Part shown: one piece after another, positions 8,108-16,543 of the stretch
Layout of the letters: every line of letters begins with the position of its first letter
Position numbering within the stretch: the stretch's first letter is position 1
Assembly (NCBI GenBank): GCA_026415575.1
Contig: JAOAGV010000039.1
Coordinates: forward strand, 1-36,417
Direction of reading: 5' to 3'
Length of the DNA: 36,417 bases
DNA from: Candidatus Sumerlaeia bacterium
Lineage (GTDB): Bacteria > Sumerlaeota > Sumerlaeia > JADFCW01
The notes under the pieces: generated by a model
What the model saw: only the letters and a program-made list of their open reading frames with translations
Told to the model about the DNA's origin: nothing
The model's database searches: none
Translations under genes and position numbers: made by a program

Positions 8108-9250
8108 ATGGTTTTCTGGTTTGTTGAATTGATGCAGCAGATCTGGCCGTCGTTCTCGGCCGTTCGCGTGTTGCAATACATTAGCGTGCGCACGTCGCTG
8201 GCGCTGGTGACCGCGCTGTTGGTCGCTCTGGCGTTGGGGCCGGGGCTGATTGCCTTTTTGCGGAAGAAAAAGATCGGCGCTCACATTCTGAAAATCCACC
8301 GTGAGGGTGCGCCCGACCTCCACGAAATGCACGGCAACAAGACGGGCACACCCATTATGGGCGGTTTGTTGATTCTGGCGGGCGTATTGGTTTCCACGCT
8401 CCTGTTTTGCCGCCTCAACAACCGCTTTGTATGGGTGGCGATTCTGGCGTCGCTGGCATTGGGCGCGATCGGGTTTTACGACGACTACGTGAAAGTAACC
8501 CTCCGCGACCCGCGCGGCATTTCCGCCCGTGTCAAACTGGTCGGGCAAATCTTGGTCGGCCTCGCGGTCGGCGTCTTTCTGTATGCGTCCGACAATACCC
8601 TCGGGATTATCTATCATCTGACGGGTGATCGCGGCGCCACGCATCTGTGCTTCCCTTTCGTCAAGACATGGTATCCCGACCTCGGCGTGGCCATCATACC
8701 TTTTGCGGTGATTGTGCTGGTCTCGACCTCCAATGCCGTCAATCTGACCGACGGTCTCGACGGTCTGGCCATCGGCGTAACGATTATTGCCGCCAGCACA
8801 TTTCTGCTGGTCACCTATCTGGTCTCGCGCGTGGACTACGCGCGCTACCTCATGTTTCCCTACATTCCGCAGGGCGGGGAGTTGACGGTCATTCTCGGCG
8901 CACTGATCGGCGCCGGCCTCGGTTTCCTGTGGTTCAACGTCCATCCGGCGGAAATCTTCATGGGCGACACCGGCTCGCTTCTGCTCGGCGGTCTCCTTGG
9001 TACCATTGCCCTGCTGATCAAACAAGAGCTCCTTCTGATCATCGTGGGCGGCATTTTTGTCATCGAGGCCCTGTCGGTTATCATCCAGGTTACCTCCTAT
9101 AAAATGACCGGACGGAGGGTGTTCTTGATGTCGCCGCTGCACCTGCATTTTCAGAGACTGGGTATGCCGGAGTCCAAAATCATCGGACGGTTCTGGATCG
9201 TGGCAGCGCTGTTGGCCTTGATCGGTCTGGCCACGCTGAAACTGCGATAA
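8108..9250 (+). CDS. mraY: Phospho-MurNAc-pentapeptide translocase MraY
   Basis: MraY is an integral membrane enzyme that transfers phospho-MurNAc-pentapeptide to undecaprenyl phosphate, making lipid I. The protein has 380 residues with about ten hydrophobic segments. Visible signature parts are the TGTPIMGG loop, the Mg-binding DDYVK, NLTDGLDGLAIG, NVHPAEIFMGDTGSL and SPLHLHFQRLGMPESK. The last corresponds to the conserved HHH motif of the family; here the middle histidine is leucine (His345-Leu346-His347). A clean AGGAG site lies six bases before ATG 8108. A 121-bp spacer filled with short tandem repeats follows before murD. The identification is secure. Confidence 0.96.
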   Translation: MVFWFVELMQQIWPSFSAVRVLQYISVRTSLALVTALLVALALGPGLIAFLRKKKIGAHILKIHREGAPDLHEMHGNKTGTPIMGGLLILAGVLVSTLLFCRLNNRFVWVAILASLALGAIGFYDDYVKVTLRDPRGISARVKLVGQILVGLAVGVFLYASDNTLGIIYHLTGDRGATHLCFPFVKTWYPDLGVAIIPFAVIVLVSTSNAVNLTDGLDGLAIGVTIIAASTFLLVTYLVSRVDYARYLMFPYIPQGGELTVILGALIGAGLGFLWFNVHPAEIFMGDTGSLLLGGLLGTIALLIKQELLLIIVGGIFVIEALSVIIQVTSYKMTGRRVFLMSPLHLHFQRLGMPESKIIGRFWIVAALLALIGLATLKLR

Positions 9251-9251
9251 G

Positions 9252-9300
9252 GAATGATGAATGATGAATGATGAACGATGATTGAGGAATGAGGAATGGG
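9252..9300 (+). repeat. Heptanucleotide tandem repeat (7 copies)
   Basis: Seven consecutive 7-nt units starting just after the mraY stop: three perfect GAATGAT units, then GAACGAT, GATTGAG, GAATGAG and GAATGGG. They occupy exactly 49 nt with no interruption. Such short tandem heptamers resemble the STRR-type repeats described in cyanobacteria and also seen in other phyla. Confidence 0.85.
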
Positions 9301-9317
9301 AAAAAACAGGCTATTTT

Positions 9318-9358
9318 GTCCATTATGTGCATGCCGTCCATGTCGTGCACTTCGTTCA
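9318..9358 (+). repeat. 9-bp-period GTCCA-N4 array (5 units)
   Basis: Units GTCCA, GTGCA, GTCCA, GTGCA and GTTCA start at 9318, 9327, 9336, 9345 and 9354, each separated by four variable bases. The same unit and period recur in the ftsA-ftsZ spacer. Read as protein it gives a Val-His repeat that artificially extends the murD frame upstream. Confidence 0.8.
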
Positions 9359-9371
9359 TAGCAGGCCAAAC

Positions 9372-10775
9372 ATGAACTCCGTCGCCTCCAACAATGCTTT
9401 TTCCGTCCGTCCCCCCGACTTTCCCGACGAAGTCGCCGGAAAGACCATTGTTGTCCTCGGCGCCGGACGCAGCGGCCGGTCGGCGGCGCTGGTTCTGGCC
9501 CGCGAAGGTGCAAAGGTTCTCCTTGCGGATGATTATGCAACCAGTGTGGACGACGATTATCGCAAACGATTCACCGCGCTGAACGGCCAAATCCTCTTGG
9601 GCAATGTTGCGCCCGACCTCGCCGCCGAGGCCCACGGCATTGTAACCAGCCCCGGCATCCGTCTGACCCATCCGCTTCTGGTGCGCGCGCGCGAACTAGG
9701 CGTTCCAGTCATCGGCGAATTGGAGCTGGCCGGCCGGCGTGCCCGCTCTCCGATTGTCGCTGTCACCGGCACAAATGGCAAGACGACAACGGTCAGCTGG
9801 GTCGGCCACCTTCTGGACAAAGCCGGTTTTCGCGTGGTGGTTGGCGGGAATGTTGGCACTGCATTTTGCGAGCTGATTGATCAGACGCCCGACTGGTTCG
9901 CCATCGAGGTCAGCAGCTATCAATTGGAGACCATCGCCCGCTTCCACCCGCGCGTGGCCGCCATTCTCAACCTCACGCCCGATCATCTCGAGCGCCATCC
10001 CACGCCGGAGCAGTATCTGGCCGCCAAGGCACAAATCACGGCCAATCAGACGGCCGAAGACACGCTGGTCTTGAACGCCGACGATGCAGCCGTGTGGTCG
10101 GTGGCTGCGAAAACGGCCGCACAGGTTTGGGGCTTTTCGCTCTATCGGCCCCTGGACTGCGGCGTGTATCTGGACAAAGGAATCATCACAGTTCGGCCTG
10201 TCAACGGAACGCCAACGGTGCTGCTGAATGTCGCGCAGCTGTCCCTTCCCGGTTTGCATAATGTAGCCAATGCTTTGGCTGCAGTAGCGGCGGCGTGGGC
10301 GTGTGGCGCAAGCGCCGATGCCATTGCGGCCGGTTTGCAGGATTTTCCCGGCGTCGAGCACCGCCTCGAACGTGTGCGATGCCGGCGCGGCGTGTGGTGG
10401 ATTAACGATTCGAAGGCCACAAATCTGGCGTCGCTCGAAGTGGCTCTGTGCAGTTTTTCGCAGCCAATTATCCTGATCGCCGGCGGACGCGGAAAAGGCG
10501 CCCCCTATGAACCGCTTGCGCCGTTGGTCAAAGCCCACGTCCGCCATCTGATTGCTCTCGTCGAAGCCACCGAACGAATCAGTTCAAATTGGGCCCCACC
10601 TGTTCCCACCGTTAGGGTGGCGGCCTTACACGGGGCCGTTGTCATTGCCGCCGAACTGGCCCGTGCCGGCGACGTCGTCCTGCTTTCGCCCGCCTGCGCC
10701 AGCTTCGACCAATATTGCAACTTCGAGGAACGCGGTCGTCATTTCAAAGACTTGGTCCGGCAATTGGAGGTATAG
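9372..10775 (+). CDS. murD: UDP-MurNAc-L-alanine--D-glutamate ligase MurD
   Basis: MurD adds D-glutamate to UDP-MurNAc-L-Ala in the cytoplasm. I place the start at ATG 9372, with GCAGG upstream, giving 467 residues; the open frame runs further upstream but only through a repeat array that reads as Val-His dipeptides. Motifs: an N-terminal Rossmann VVLGAGRSGRSAA for the UDP moiety, P-loop VTGTNGKTTT, EVSSYQLE, LNLTPDHLERH, LHNVANALA, GVEHRLERV, NDSKATN and a C-terminal SPACASFDQYCNFEERG, all typical. The stop lies 4 bp before the ftsW start and the ftsW ribosome site is inside the murD 3' end, which suggests translational coupling. Confidence 0.96.
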   Translation: MNSVASNNAFSVRPPDFPDEVAGKTIVVLGAGRSGRSAALVLAREGAKVLLADDYATSVDDDYRKRFTALNGQILLGNVAPDLAAEAHGIVTSPGIRLTHPLLVRARELGVPVIGELELAGRRARSPIVAVTGTNGKTTTVSWVGHLLDKAGFRVVVGGNVGTAFCELIDQTPDWFAIEVSSYQLETIARFHPRVAAILNLTPDHLERHPTPEQYLAAKAQITANQTAEDTLVLNADDAAVWSVAAKTAAQVWGFSLYRPLDCGVYLDKGIITVRPVNGTPTVLLNVAQLSLPGLHNVANALAAVAAAWACGASADAIAAGLQDFPGVEHRLERVRCRRGVWWINDSKATNLASLEVALCSFSQPIILIAGGRGKGAPYEPLAPLVKAHVRHLIALVEATERISSNWAPPVPTVRVAALHGAVVIAAELARAGDVVLLSPACASFDQYCNFEERGRHFKDLVRQLEV

Positions 10776-10779
10776 TCCC

Positions 10780-12009
10780 ATGTCGAACATCAATCCCCGT
10801 TGGTGCATTTTCGCCCTCGTGTTGACGCTGACCGGAGTGGGACTGGTGATGATCTATTCGTCGAGCGCATTTATTGCCGCCGACCGGTTCAACCAAAAGA
10901 TGTCCAAACGACTTGAGTTGGGAACGGAGCTTAAGCCCGTCAACACCCATCCGGAGTTTTTGCAGAAGCAACTGGTTTGGTTCGGAATAAGTCTGTGTGG
11001 CCTTTTCGTGTTCTACTTTCTCGACTTCAACTTCATCATGCGTTATGCATGGCTGTTCCTTCTGCTCTCCGCAGCCATGTTGCCGATGGTTTATGTTCCC
11101 GGCATAGGAATGAAGCTCAACGGGGCGTTTCGGTGGATTCGCGCCGGACCTTTCACCTTTCAGCCGTCGGAAATGGCCAAGCTGGCCGTTGTGATCATGA
11201 CAGTTCGGCTTCTGGCGGTGGAGGAGAAAAAACTCGCCCGCTTTGCCGATTTTCTTCCGTTGGTCTTGTTGGCCGGTGGCTTTGCGGGCTTTATCGCCAT
11301 CGAAGACTTGGGCACGGCCTGCGTGATTGGCCTGATCGCTTTGATCCTTTGGCTCCTTGCCGGTGTTCCCTATAAGCATATCCTTCTGCTGACTCCCGGT
11401 GCCCTGATTGCGTTCATTGGTGCCATCATTCACCAGCCCTATCGCTGGACCCGGATAGTGGTGTTTATACGGGAACTGCTTGGCCTGACCGTTTCGGCGG
11501 ATGCGGTCTTGGTTCATAAAGGAAGCTGGCATATCCAGCATTCGTTGATTGCTGTAGGCACTGGCGGGCTGACCGGTGTCGGCGCCGGTATGGGTGTGCA
11601 GAAACACGGCTATCTGCCGGCCATTTTCACCGATTTCATCATGGCACACATCTGCGAGGAGCTGGGCTTCATCGGCGCCGTCGTCGTTCTTGCCCTATTT
11701 GCTTTGCTGTGCTGGCAGGGATTTCGCGTGGCGCTTCAGTCGCCCGACCCGCTCAGCGCGCTCTTGGCTTCGGGAATGACGTTGCTGATTGTCGTGCCGG
11801 CGTTGGTCAACGTGGCCGTCGTGCTGAATTGCCTGCCGACCAAAGGCTTGGCGCTGCCGTTTATCAGCTATGGCGGCTCATCGCTTCTCCTCAATTATTG
11901 CGCCATGGGACTTTTGATGAAGATCGCGCGGCTTAACTCGCAACGTTCGGAAGAGCCTGCGCGCGTTGCCTCCGGCGAGGCGTGGCTGTTCAAGCAACAC
12001 TTTGCATGA
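10780..12009 (+). CDS. ftsW: Septal peptidoglycan glycosyltransferase FtsW (SEDS family)
   Basis: FtsW is the SEDS-family polymerase that links lipid II into glycan strands at the septum, working with FtsI. ATG 10780 is preceded by GGAGG nine bases upstream, giving 409 residues with about ten membrane segments. Conserved parts: NGAFRWI and FQPSEMAKL early in the protein; QHSLIAVGTGGLTGVGAGMG and QKHGYLPAIFTDFIMAHICEELG, the extracytoplasmic loop that carries the catalytic Asp in the family; and the terminal LPFISYGGSSLL. The usual PEAHTDF reads PAIFTDF, but the Asp is kept. Placement between murD and murG is the standard dcw order and separates it from its paralogue RodA. Confidence 0.95.
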   Translation: MSNINPRWCIFALVLTLTGVGLVMIYSSSAFIAADRFNQKMSKRLELGTELKPVNTHPEFLQKQLVWFGISLCGLFVFYFLDFNFIMRYAWLFLLLSAAMLPMVYVPGIGMKLNGAFRWIRAGPFTFQPSEMAKLAVVIMTVRLLAVEEKKLARFADFLPLVLLAGGFAGFIAIEDLGTACVIGLIALILWLLAGVPYKHILLLTPGALIAFIGAIIHQPYRWTRIVVFIRELLGLTVSADAVLVHKGSWHIQHSLIAVGTGGLTGVGAGMGVQKHGYLPAIFTDFIMAHICEELGFIGAVVVLALFALLCWQGFRVALQSPDPLSALLASGMTLLIVVPALVNVAVVLNCLPTKGLALPFISYGGSSLLLNYCAMGLLMKIARLNSQRSEEPARVASGEAWLFKQHFA

Positions 12010-12046
12010 GGGGGCCGACCCGACATCGCCGGCACAGGATGCATCC

Positions 12047-13174
12047 ATGAAGGAGACTTGGAAACTGGTCATTGCCGCGGGCGGAACCGGCGGGCACATC
12101 ACGCCGGCTCTGGCTATCGGGGAGCATTTGGCCCGTGTCCAACCGTCCTGTCGCATCGAGTATGTGTGCGGCAGCCGCCCTGTCGAGGCGGATGTCTATC
12201 GCAAGGCCGGCATCACTCCCCATGTCATGGAAATCTTGCCCTTTCAGCGGGGATGGCTGAAGGTGTTTGCAAACTTTCGCCGTTTCCGCCGTTCGCTCAA
12301 GGCCGCCCGCGATTATCTCGCCGCCGACCCGCCGCGCGCAGCTTTGGGCATGGGAGGCTATGTCTGCGCTCCGCTCATCGCTGCAGCTGCAGCGCTGAAC
12401 ATTCCGACGCTGATCCACGAGCAAAACGCCGTGGCGGGCCGGGCCAACCGCTGGCTCAGCCGCCGCGTCCGTGCGATCGCCTGCGGCTATCCCGAGGCCG
12501 CGCGCGCCTTTCCCGCCGACAAAACGGTCGTGACCGGCAACCCCATCCGCCCGGAAAGTTACGGGGCCGACCGTGCTGCCGCGCGTGCCCGCTGGCAATT
12601 ATCACCGGATCAGCCCACGCTTCTGATTTCCGGCGGAAGCCAGGGAGCACGGCGCCTCAATCAGTTCGCCGCCGATGCGCTCCAATGTCTCGATTCGGTC
12701 GGTTCGGCCCTTGGCCCCATTCAAGTTCTCTGGAGCTGTGGCGAGGCAAATTTCGCCGAACTGAACGAGAGCCTGACCCGCCGACCGCCGCGCCGCCTGA
12801 CCATCCGCCTCGAGCCCTTTATTGTCGAAATGGGCCTTGCGTATGCCGCTGCCGATCTGGCCTTCTGCCGCGCCGGCGCCATGACCTTGGCCGAACTGAC
12901 GGCCAATGCGCTGCCGGCGATTCTGGTGCCGTTGCCCCGGGCCGTGGGCGATCACCAACGGCGCAATGCTCTTCCTATGGCACAGGCCGGCTGCGCGGTG
13001 ATCATCGAGGAATCCGAACTAAACGCGTTGTCTCTGGCCGAACAGTGGGCGGCCTTGTTGGCCGACCCTGTGCGACTATCCAATATGCGAAATGCCGCTC
13101 AGACATTAGGACGGCCACGTGCGGTCGAAGAGATTGTGGCGATCTTGCTTCGCCTGAAAGGAGAAAAACCTTGA
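12047..13174 (+). CDS. murG: Lipid II synthase MurG (UDP-GlcNAc transferase)
   Basis: MurG is a peripheral membrane glycosyltransferase (GT28) that adds GlcNAc from UDP-GlcNAc to lipid I, forming lipid II. From ATG 12047 it has 375 residues; the frame upstream overlaps the ftsW end but lacks a better start, and the ribosome site (CAGGA) is modest. Motifs: the first G-loop AAGGTGGHITPALAI, GMGGYVCAPL, IHEQNAVAGRANR, the second-domain SGGSQGARRLNQ, and the UDP-GlcNAc-binding CRAGAMTLAEL, with PLPRAVGDHQRRNA (family GDHQ..NA). It follows ftsW after 37 bp. Function is secure. Confidence 0.96.
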   Translation: MKETWKLVIAAGGTGGHITPALAIGEHLARVQPSCRIEYVCGSRPVEADVYRKAGITPHVMEILPFQRGWLKVFANFRRFRRSLKAARDYLAADPPRAALGMGGYVCAPLIAAAAALNIPTLIHEQNAVAGRANRWLSRRVRAIACGYPEAARAFPADKTVVTGNPIRPESYGADRAAARARWQLSPDQPTLLISGGSQGARRLNQFAADALQCLDSVGSALGPIQVLWSCGEANFAELNESLTRRPPRRLTIRLEPFIVEMGLAYAAADLAFCRAGAMTLAELTANALPAILVPLPRAVGDHQRRNALPMAQAGCAVIIEESELNALSLAEQWAALLADPVRLSNMRNAAQTLGRPRAVEEIVAILLRLKGEKP

Positions 13175-13227
13175 TTTTGAGGGGGTGCAACTCCACGCTT
13201 CCCGTTGTTGGAAGGGGTTGGCAACAC

Positions 13228-14616
13228 ATGCACCTGTCCGGGGTGAAACGGGCTCATTTCATTGCGATCGGCGGCTCGGGCATGAGCGGAATCGCCTGGG
13301 TGATGCTGCATCGCGGGATTGAGGTTTCCGGTTCCGATTTGGTGGGAAACTCCATGACGGCGCGGCTGGCCGAGCGCGGCGCCCGTTGCTTCATCGGCCA
13401 CCGTCCTGAGAATCTCACCGACGCCGATCTTGTAGTTGTCTCGACGGCCATCCGCGAGGATAACTGTGAATTGGTCGAAGCACGACGCCGCGGCCTGCCC
13501 GTCTGGCACCGCTCGCAGGCCCTTGGTGCGTTGATGCGCGAGGGGTGCTCGTTGGGCGTGGCCGGCAGTCATGGGAAAACGACCACCACCTGCATGCTGG
13601 GTTTGATTTGCGAGCGGGCGGAGTGCGACCCGACGGTGATCGTCGGCGGCGAGTCGGCCAACTTCGGCGGGACCGCCCGCGCCGGCCGCTCCGATTACAT
13701 CGTCGCCGAAATTGACGAGAGCGACGGCTCGTTTCTAGATCTCCAGCCCGACCACGCGGTCATCACCAATATCGAGGCGGATCACCTCGACCACTATGGA
13801 AACTACGAAGCGATTGTAGAGGCCTTTCGGCAGTTCGCCTCGCAGGTGGGTCAGCCGCCCGTGGTTTGCGCCGATGATCCCGGCATTCAGCGCGTCATCG
13901 CAACCCTCAACCGCCCCGTCGTTCGCTACGGGCTTTCGGCCGCCGACGCCGAATACCGCGCGACGGACCTTGTGCTCTCGACATACGGCTCCCGCTTTAC
14001 AGTCCTGCACAACGGGCGGCAGTTGGGCCACGTTTCGCTGAATGCCCCCGGCGTGCACAACATTTACAACGCCCTCGGCGCAATTGCCCTTGCTGTCCAG
14101 GCCGGCCTCGCCCCCCGGACCTGCTGCCAAGCCTTGGCCGACTATTGCGGTGTGGGACGCCGCCTGACGATTCGCGCCGAGGCCCGCGGTATTTTGATTG
14201 TTGATGACTATGCGCATCATCCGACGGAGATCAACGCCACGCTCAAAGTCGGCCGTGCTTGGGCCAACGATAAAAAAGGTCGCTTGATTGCCGTCTTTCA
14301 ACCGCATCGCTACACGCGCACGGCGGCACTGGGGCGCGAGTTCGGCCCGGCCTTTTCGGCGGCTGACGAGGTCGTAATCACCGGCATTTACGCCGCCGGC
14401 GAACGCCCGATCGAAGGGGTAACCGGCGAATTAATTGCCGACAGCGTCAAGTCCGCAGGCCATGTCCGCGTCCGCTATGTCGCCGAGCCTGCCCAGATCG
14501 CCTCTCTTTTGGAAGGCGAGCTGGCCTCCGGCGATGTGGTCATCACCTTGGGCGCCGGCAACGTGTGGCAGGTCGGCGACGCGTTGCGAAAGCGCCTCGA
14601 ACAGCGCGCCGCATAG
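13228..14616 (+). CDS. murC: UDP-MurNAc--L-alanine ligase MurC
   Basis: MurC starts the stem peptide by adding L-Ala to UDP-MurNAc. The start is placed at ATG 13228, with GAAGGGG ten bases upstream, because the conserved N-terminus (HFIAIGGSGMSGIA) follows directly; the open frame extends over 1 kb further upstream across murG but that part is a shadow. The 462-residue length is normal. Motifs: P-loop VAGSHGKTTTT, EIDESDGSFL, TNIEADHLDHYGN, GVHNIYNALGA, VDDYAHHPTEI and FQPHRYTRT. Note the first Mur-ligase-domain HGKTTT, diagnostic of MurC rather than MurD/E/F. It lies between murG and murB. Confidence 0.96.
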   Translation: MHLSGVKRAHFIAIGGSGMSGIAWVMLHRGIEVSGSDLVGNSMTARLAERGARCFIGHRPENLTDADLVVVSTAIREDNCELVEARRRGLPVWHRSQALGALMREGCSLGVAGSHGKTTTTCMLGLICERAECDPTVIVGGESANFGGTARAGRSDYIVAEIDESDGSFLDLQPDHAVITNIEADHLDHYGNYEAIVEAFRQFASQVGQPPVVCADDPGIQRVIATLNRPVVRYGLSAADAEYRATDLVLSTYGSRFTVLHNGRQLGHVSLNAPGVHNIYNALGAIALAVQAGLAPRTCCQALADYCGVGRRLTIRAEARGILIVDDYAHHPTEINATLKVGRAWANDKKGRLIAVFQPHRYTRTAALGREFGPAFSAADEVVITGIYAAGERPIEGVTGELIADSVKSAGHVRVRYVAEPAQIASLLEGELASGDVVITLGAGNVWQVGDALRKRLEQRAA

Positions 14617-14635
14617 GCGCTTTGTGCAGGGTGTC

Positions 14636-15544
14636 ATGCAAGCCGAAGCCATACTGCACCGACCCACAGCCGGCATCGTATGGATGGACGATGCTCCGCT
14701 GGACAGCCTCAACACCATGGGGCTTCCAGCCGTGGCGCGGTCTCTGGCCTTGGTTTCCGATGCGCGGGGGTTGCGCCAGTTTCTGCGCTGGGCGGCCGCC
14801 AACGGCGAGCCTTTCGAGATTCTCGGCGGAGGCAGCAATGTAATCCTCGCTGATGCCTATTATGAGCAAACGTTTCTCCAGCTGGGGGGCGATTTTACAC
14901 TTTCGAGCGTTCGGGGGGAGGCCGTGTTTGCCGGCGCCGCGGCCCCTCTGGTCCGGCTGGTCAGCCAGTCGTGCAAGGCGGGGCTTTCCGGTTTGGAGGG
15001 AGCGTGGGGGATTCCCGGAACCCTCGGTGGTGCCATTCGCGGAAATGCCGGCACGCGCGAATGGAGTATGTCCCAGTCGGTCGCTTGGGTTGAGGTGTTC
15101 GACCGCTCTGGAAAAATGCGGCGGTTGCAGGCGGGCGAAATTCGTTTCGGCTACCGCAACAGTTCGCTGGGCGACGTTGTCATTGCGCGGGCGCGGCTGG
15201 ATCTCAAGCGCGAACCGGCCGAAGTAATCGAGCGCAATTTGGCGGCTGCGAAAAGCCGCCGAACGAGGCAGCCGGGCAAACGTTCGGCCGGATGCATTTT
15301 CAAGAATCCTGCCGGCGATTTTGCCGGCCGGCTGATCGAAGCCGCCGGCCTCAAAGGCTGCCGGTGCGGCGGGGCGGTGGTATCGCCCGACCATGCCAAT
15401 TTCATTGTCAACGAAGGCGGTGCAACCGGACGCGACGTCGTCAATTTAATTGACATCATCCAACGCCGTGTGCAAGAAACGTTCAACATCCGGTTGGACG
15501 TGGAGGTGCACATACTCCATTCCACAAGCAGCCGATGCTCGTGA
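14636..15544 (+). CDS. murB: UDP-N-acetylenolpyruvoylglucosamine reductase MurB
   Basis: MurB is a flavoenzyme that uses NADPH to reduce UDP-GlcNAc-enolpyruvate to UDP-MurNAc. From ATG 14636 it has 302 residues, the short type II form without the type I extra loop. FAD-binding and core motifs: LGGGSNVIL, GLEGAWGIPGTLGGAIRGNAG, FGYRNSSLG, SAGCIFKNP, GLKGCRCGGA and SPDHANFIVN. At residue 220 the proton-donating serine of the usual AGS.FKNP motif is a cysteine. In-frame GTG at 14624 is an alternative start. A 99-bp gap follows before ftsQ, where many clusters carry ddl; none is present. Confidence 0.95.
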   Translation: MQAEAILHRPTAGIVWMDDAPLDSLNTMGLPAVARSLALVSDARGLRQFLRWAAANGEPFEILGGGSNVILADAYYEQTFLQLGGDFTLSSVRGEAVFAGAAAPLVRLVSQSCKAGLSGLEGAWGIPGTLGGAIRGNAGTREWSMSQSVAWVEVFDRSGKMRRLQAGEIRFGYRNSSLGDVVIARARLDLKREPAEVIERNLAAAKSRRTRQPGKRSAGCIFKNPAGDFAGRLIEAAGLKGCRCGGAVVSPDHANFIVNEGGATGRDVVNLIDIIQRRVQETFNIRLDVEVHILHSTSSRCS

Positions 15545-15643
15545 GTGTTCTGGCGCTGCCGACCCGCCCCCGTGTTTCTAATGTGTTGAGGGCCGTCATG
15601 CGACCGCTGCCGCGACTGTGACCGTTGAAGGAAGCCCCTGAAG

Positions 15644-16543
15644 ATGTGGCTGAGCCGGAGACCGAAAAACCTAAATAGCCCTTCCAAATGCCGCCCCCGA
15701 AATGCCGGGGCAAGGTGGGGCCGCTGGAAGCGCGTGCTGGCGGGCGCGGCTAAAGCTGTCTTGCTCTGCCTGAGTATTGCCGGTCTTGTCCTGATCATCT
15801 ATCACGCATGGCGATTTTTTCACTCGCCCTTTTTCGAGCTCAAAAAAGTTGTCATCCGCGGCGTGTCCGACACAGTGGTTTCCGAGATTCGGGCACTAAC
15901 CCGCTTGGAACCGCAGCGCCGGATTAATCTTCTGTTCCTTCCGGAATCCCGAATCCGCGAGACGGTTCTGAAACATCCCCGCCTCGAATCCGCTGCCGTC
16001 ACAAAGATTCTTCCCAACGCCGTAATTATCGAAGCCACCGAGCGGAAGCCGACGGCCATTGTGGCTTCAGGCGCTTTGCACCTGATTGACAACGAAGGCT
16101 ACGTTCTGGACACGCTTACCAGTCTGGACAAAGCGCCGCGCGAACTCCCCTTTATCACCGGCATCGAGCCCGACCAGATTGTCTTGGGCCGTCGGATCGC
16201 TCTGCCTGCGCTGGGCCGCGCGTTGGACTTGTTCGAGTGCCTGCGAAGGACCAATCCGGAACTGGCCGCCCAAGTCTCGGAAGTCCGCATCGAACGCGAC
16301 GAAGGCCTGACGCTGATTCTTGCCGGCGGTGTCGAAGTCCGATTGGGCGTGACCGATTTCCGCCAATCGCTTCCCGCGCTTGAACTGTTCTTCCGGAAAT
16401 ATCCGGACCTCAATTCGATTGAATATCTTGATCTTCGGTTCAAGGATCAGATCGTGTATCGGTTGCGCGACGGTGGCTCGACCGCCGTGCCGCCTGCAGG
16501 CGAACGGACATGGGATTCAAATCCGGCAAAGCGCGAATTGTAA
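15644..16543 (+). CDS. ftsQ: Cell division protein FtsQ
   Basis: FtsQ is a bitopic divisome protein that links FtsL/FtsB to FtsA-FtsZ. The 299-residue product has a basic, Arg-rich cytoplasmic tail, a single membrane segment at about residues 35-55, and a POTRA-like domain (about 62-130, beginning FELKKVVIRG) followed by the FtsQ beta domain. The stretch RETVLKHPRLESAAVTKILPNAVIIEATERKP fits the family pattern of hydrophobic strand, Pro-Asn and Glu-rich turn. The sequence is only loosely conserved, but domain order and position directly before ftsA make it convincing. Its last 34 bp overlap ftsA in a different frame, suggesting coupled translation. Confidence 0.9.
   Translation: MWLSRRPKNLNSPSKCRPRNAGARWGRWKRVLAGAAKAVLLCLSIAGLVLIIYHAWRFFHSPFFELKKVVIRGVSDTVVSEIRALTRLEPQRRINLLFLPESRIRETVLKHPRLESAAVTKILPNAVIIEATERKPTAIVASGALHLIDNEGYVLDTLTSLDKAPRELPFITGIEPDQIVLGRRIALPALGRALDLFECLRRTNPELAAQVSEVRIERDEGLTLILAGGVEVRLGVTDFRQSLPALELFFRKYPDLNSIEYLDLRFKDQIVYRLRDGGSTAVPPAGERTWDSNPAKREL

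Noticed and set aside
6649..8193. Long minus-strand open frame of about 514 codons opposite murF
   Set aside because: It is a shadow of the high-GC murF gene, with His/Gln/Gly-rich composition and no recognisable domain; murF motifs on plus are unmistakable.
9282..9371. Upstream extension of murD with Val-His repeats
   Set aside because: It is translated from the 9-bp repeat array, and the conserved MurD fold starts after 9372.
10552..10779. Upstream extension of the ftsW frame into murD
   Set aside because: Overlaps the conserved MurD C-terminus; the ribosome site GGAGG and the conserved N-terminus point to ATG 10780.
12058..13227. Upstream extension of the murC frame across murG
   Set aside because: The extension is Arg/Pro-rich and antisense-like in composition, while murG has all its motifs in another frame; the MurC core starts at 13228.
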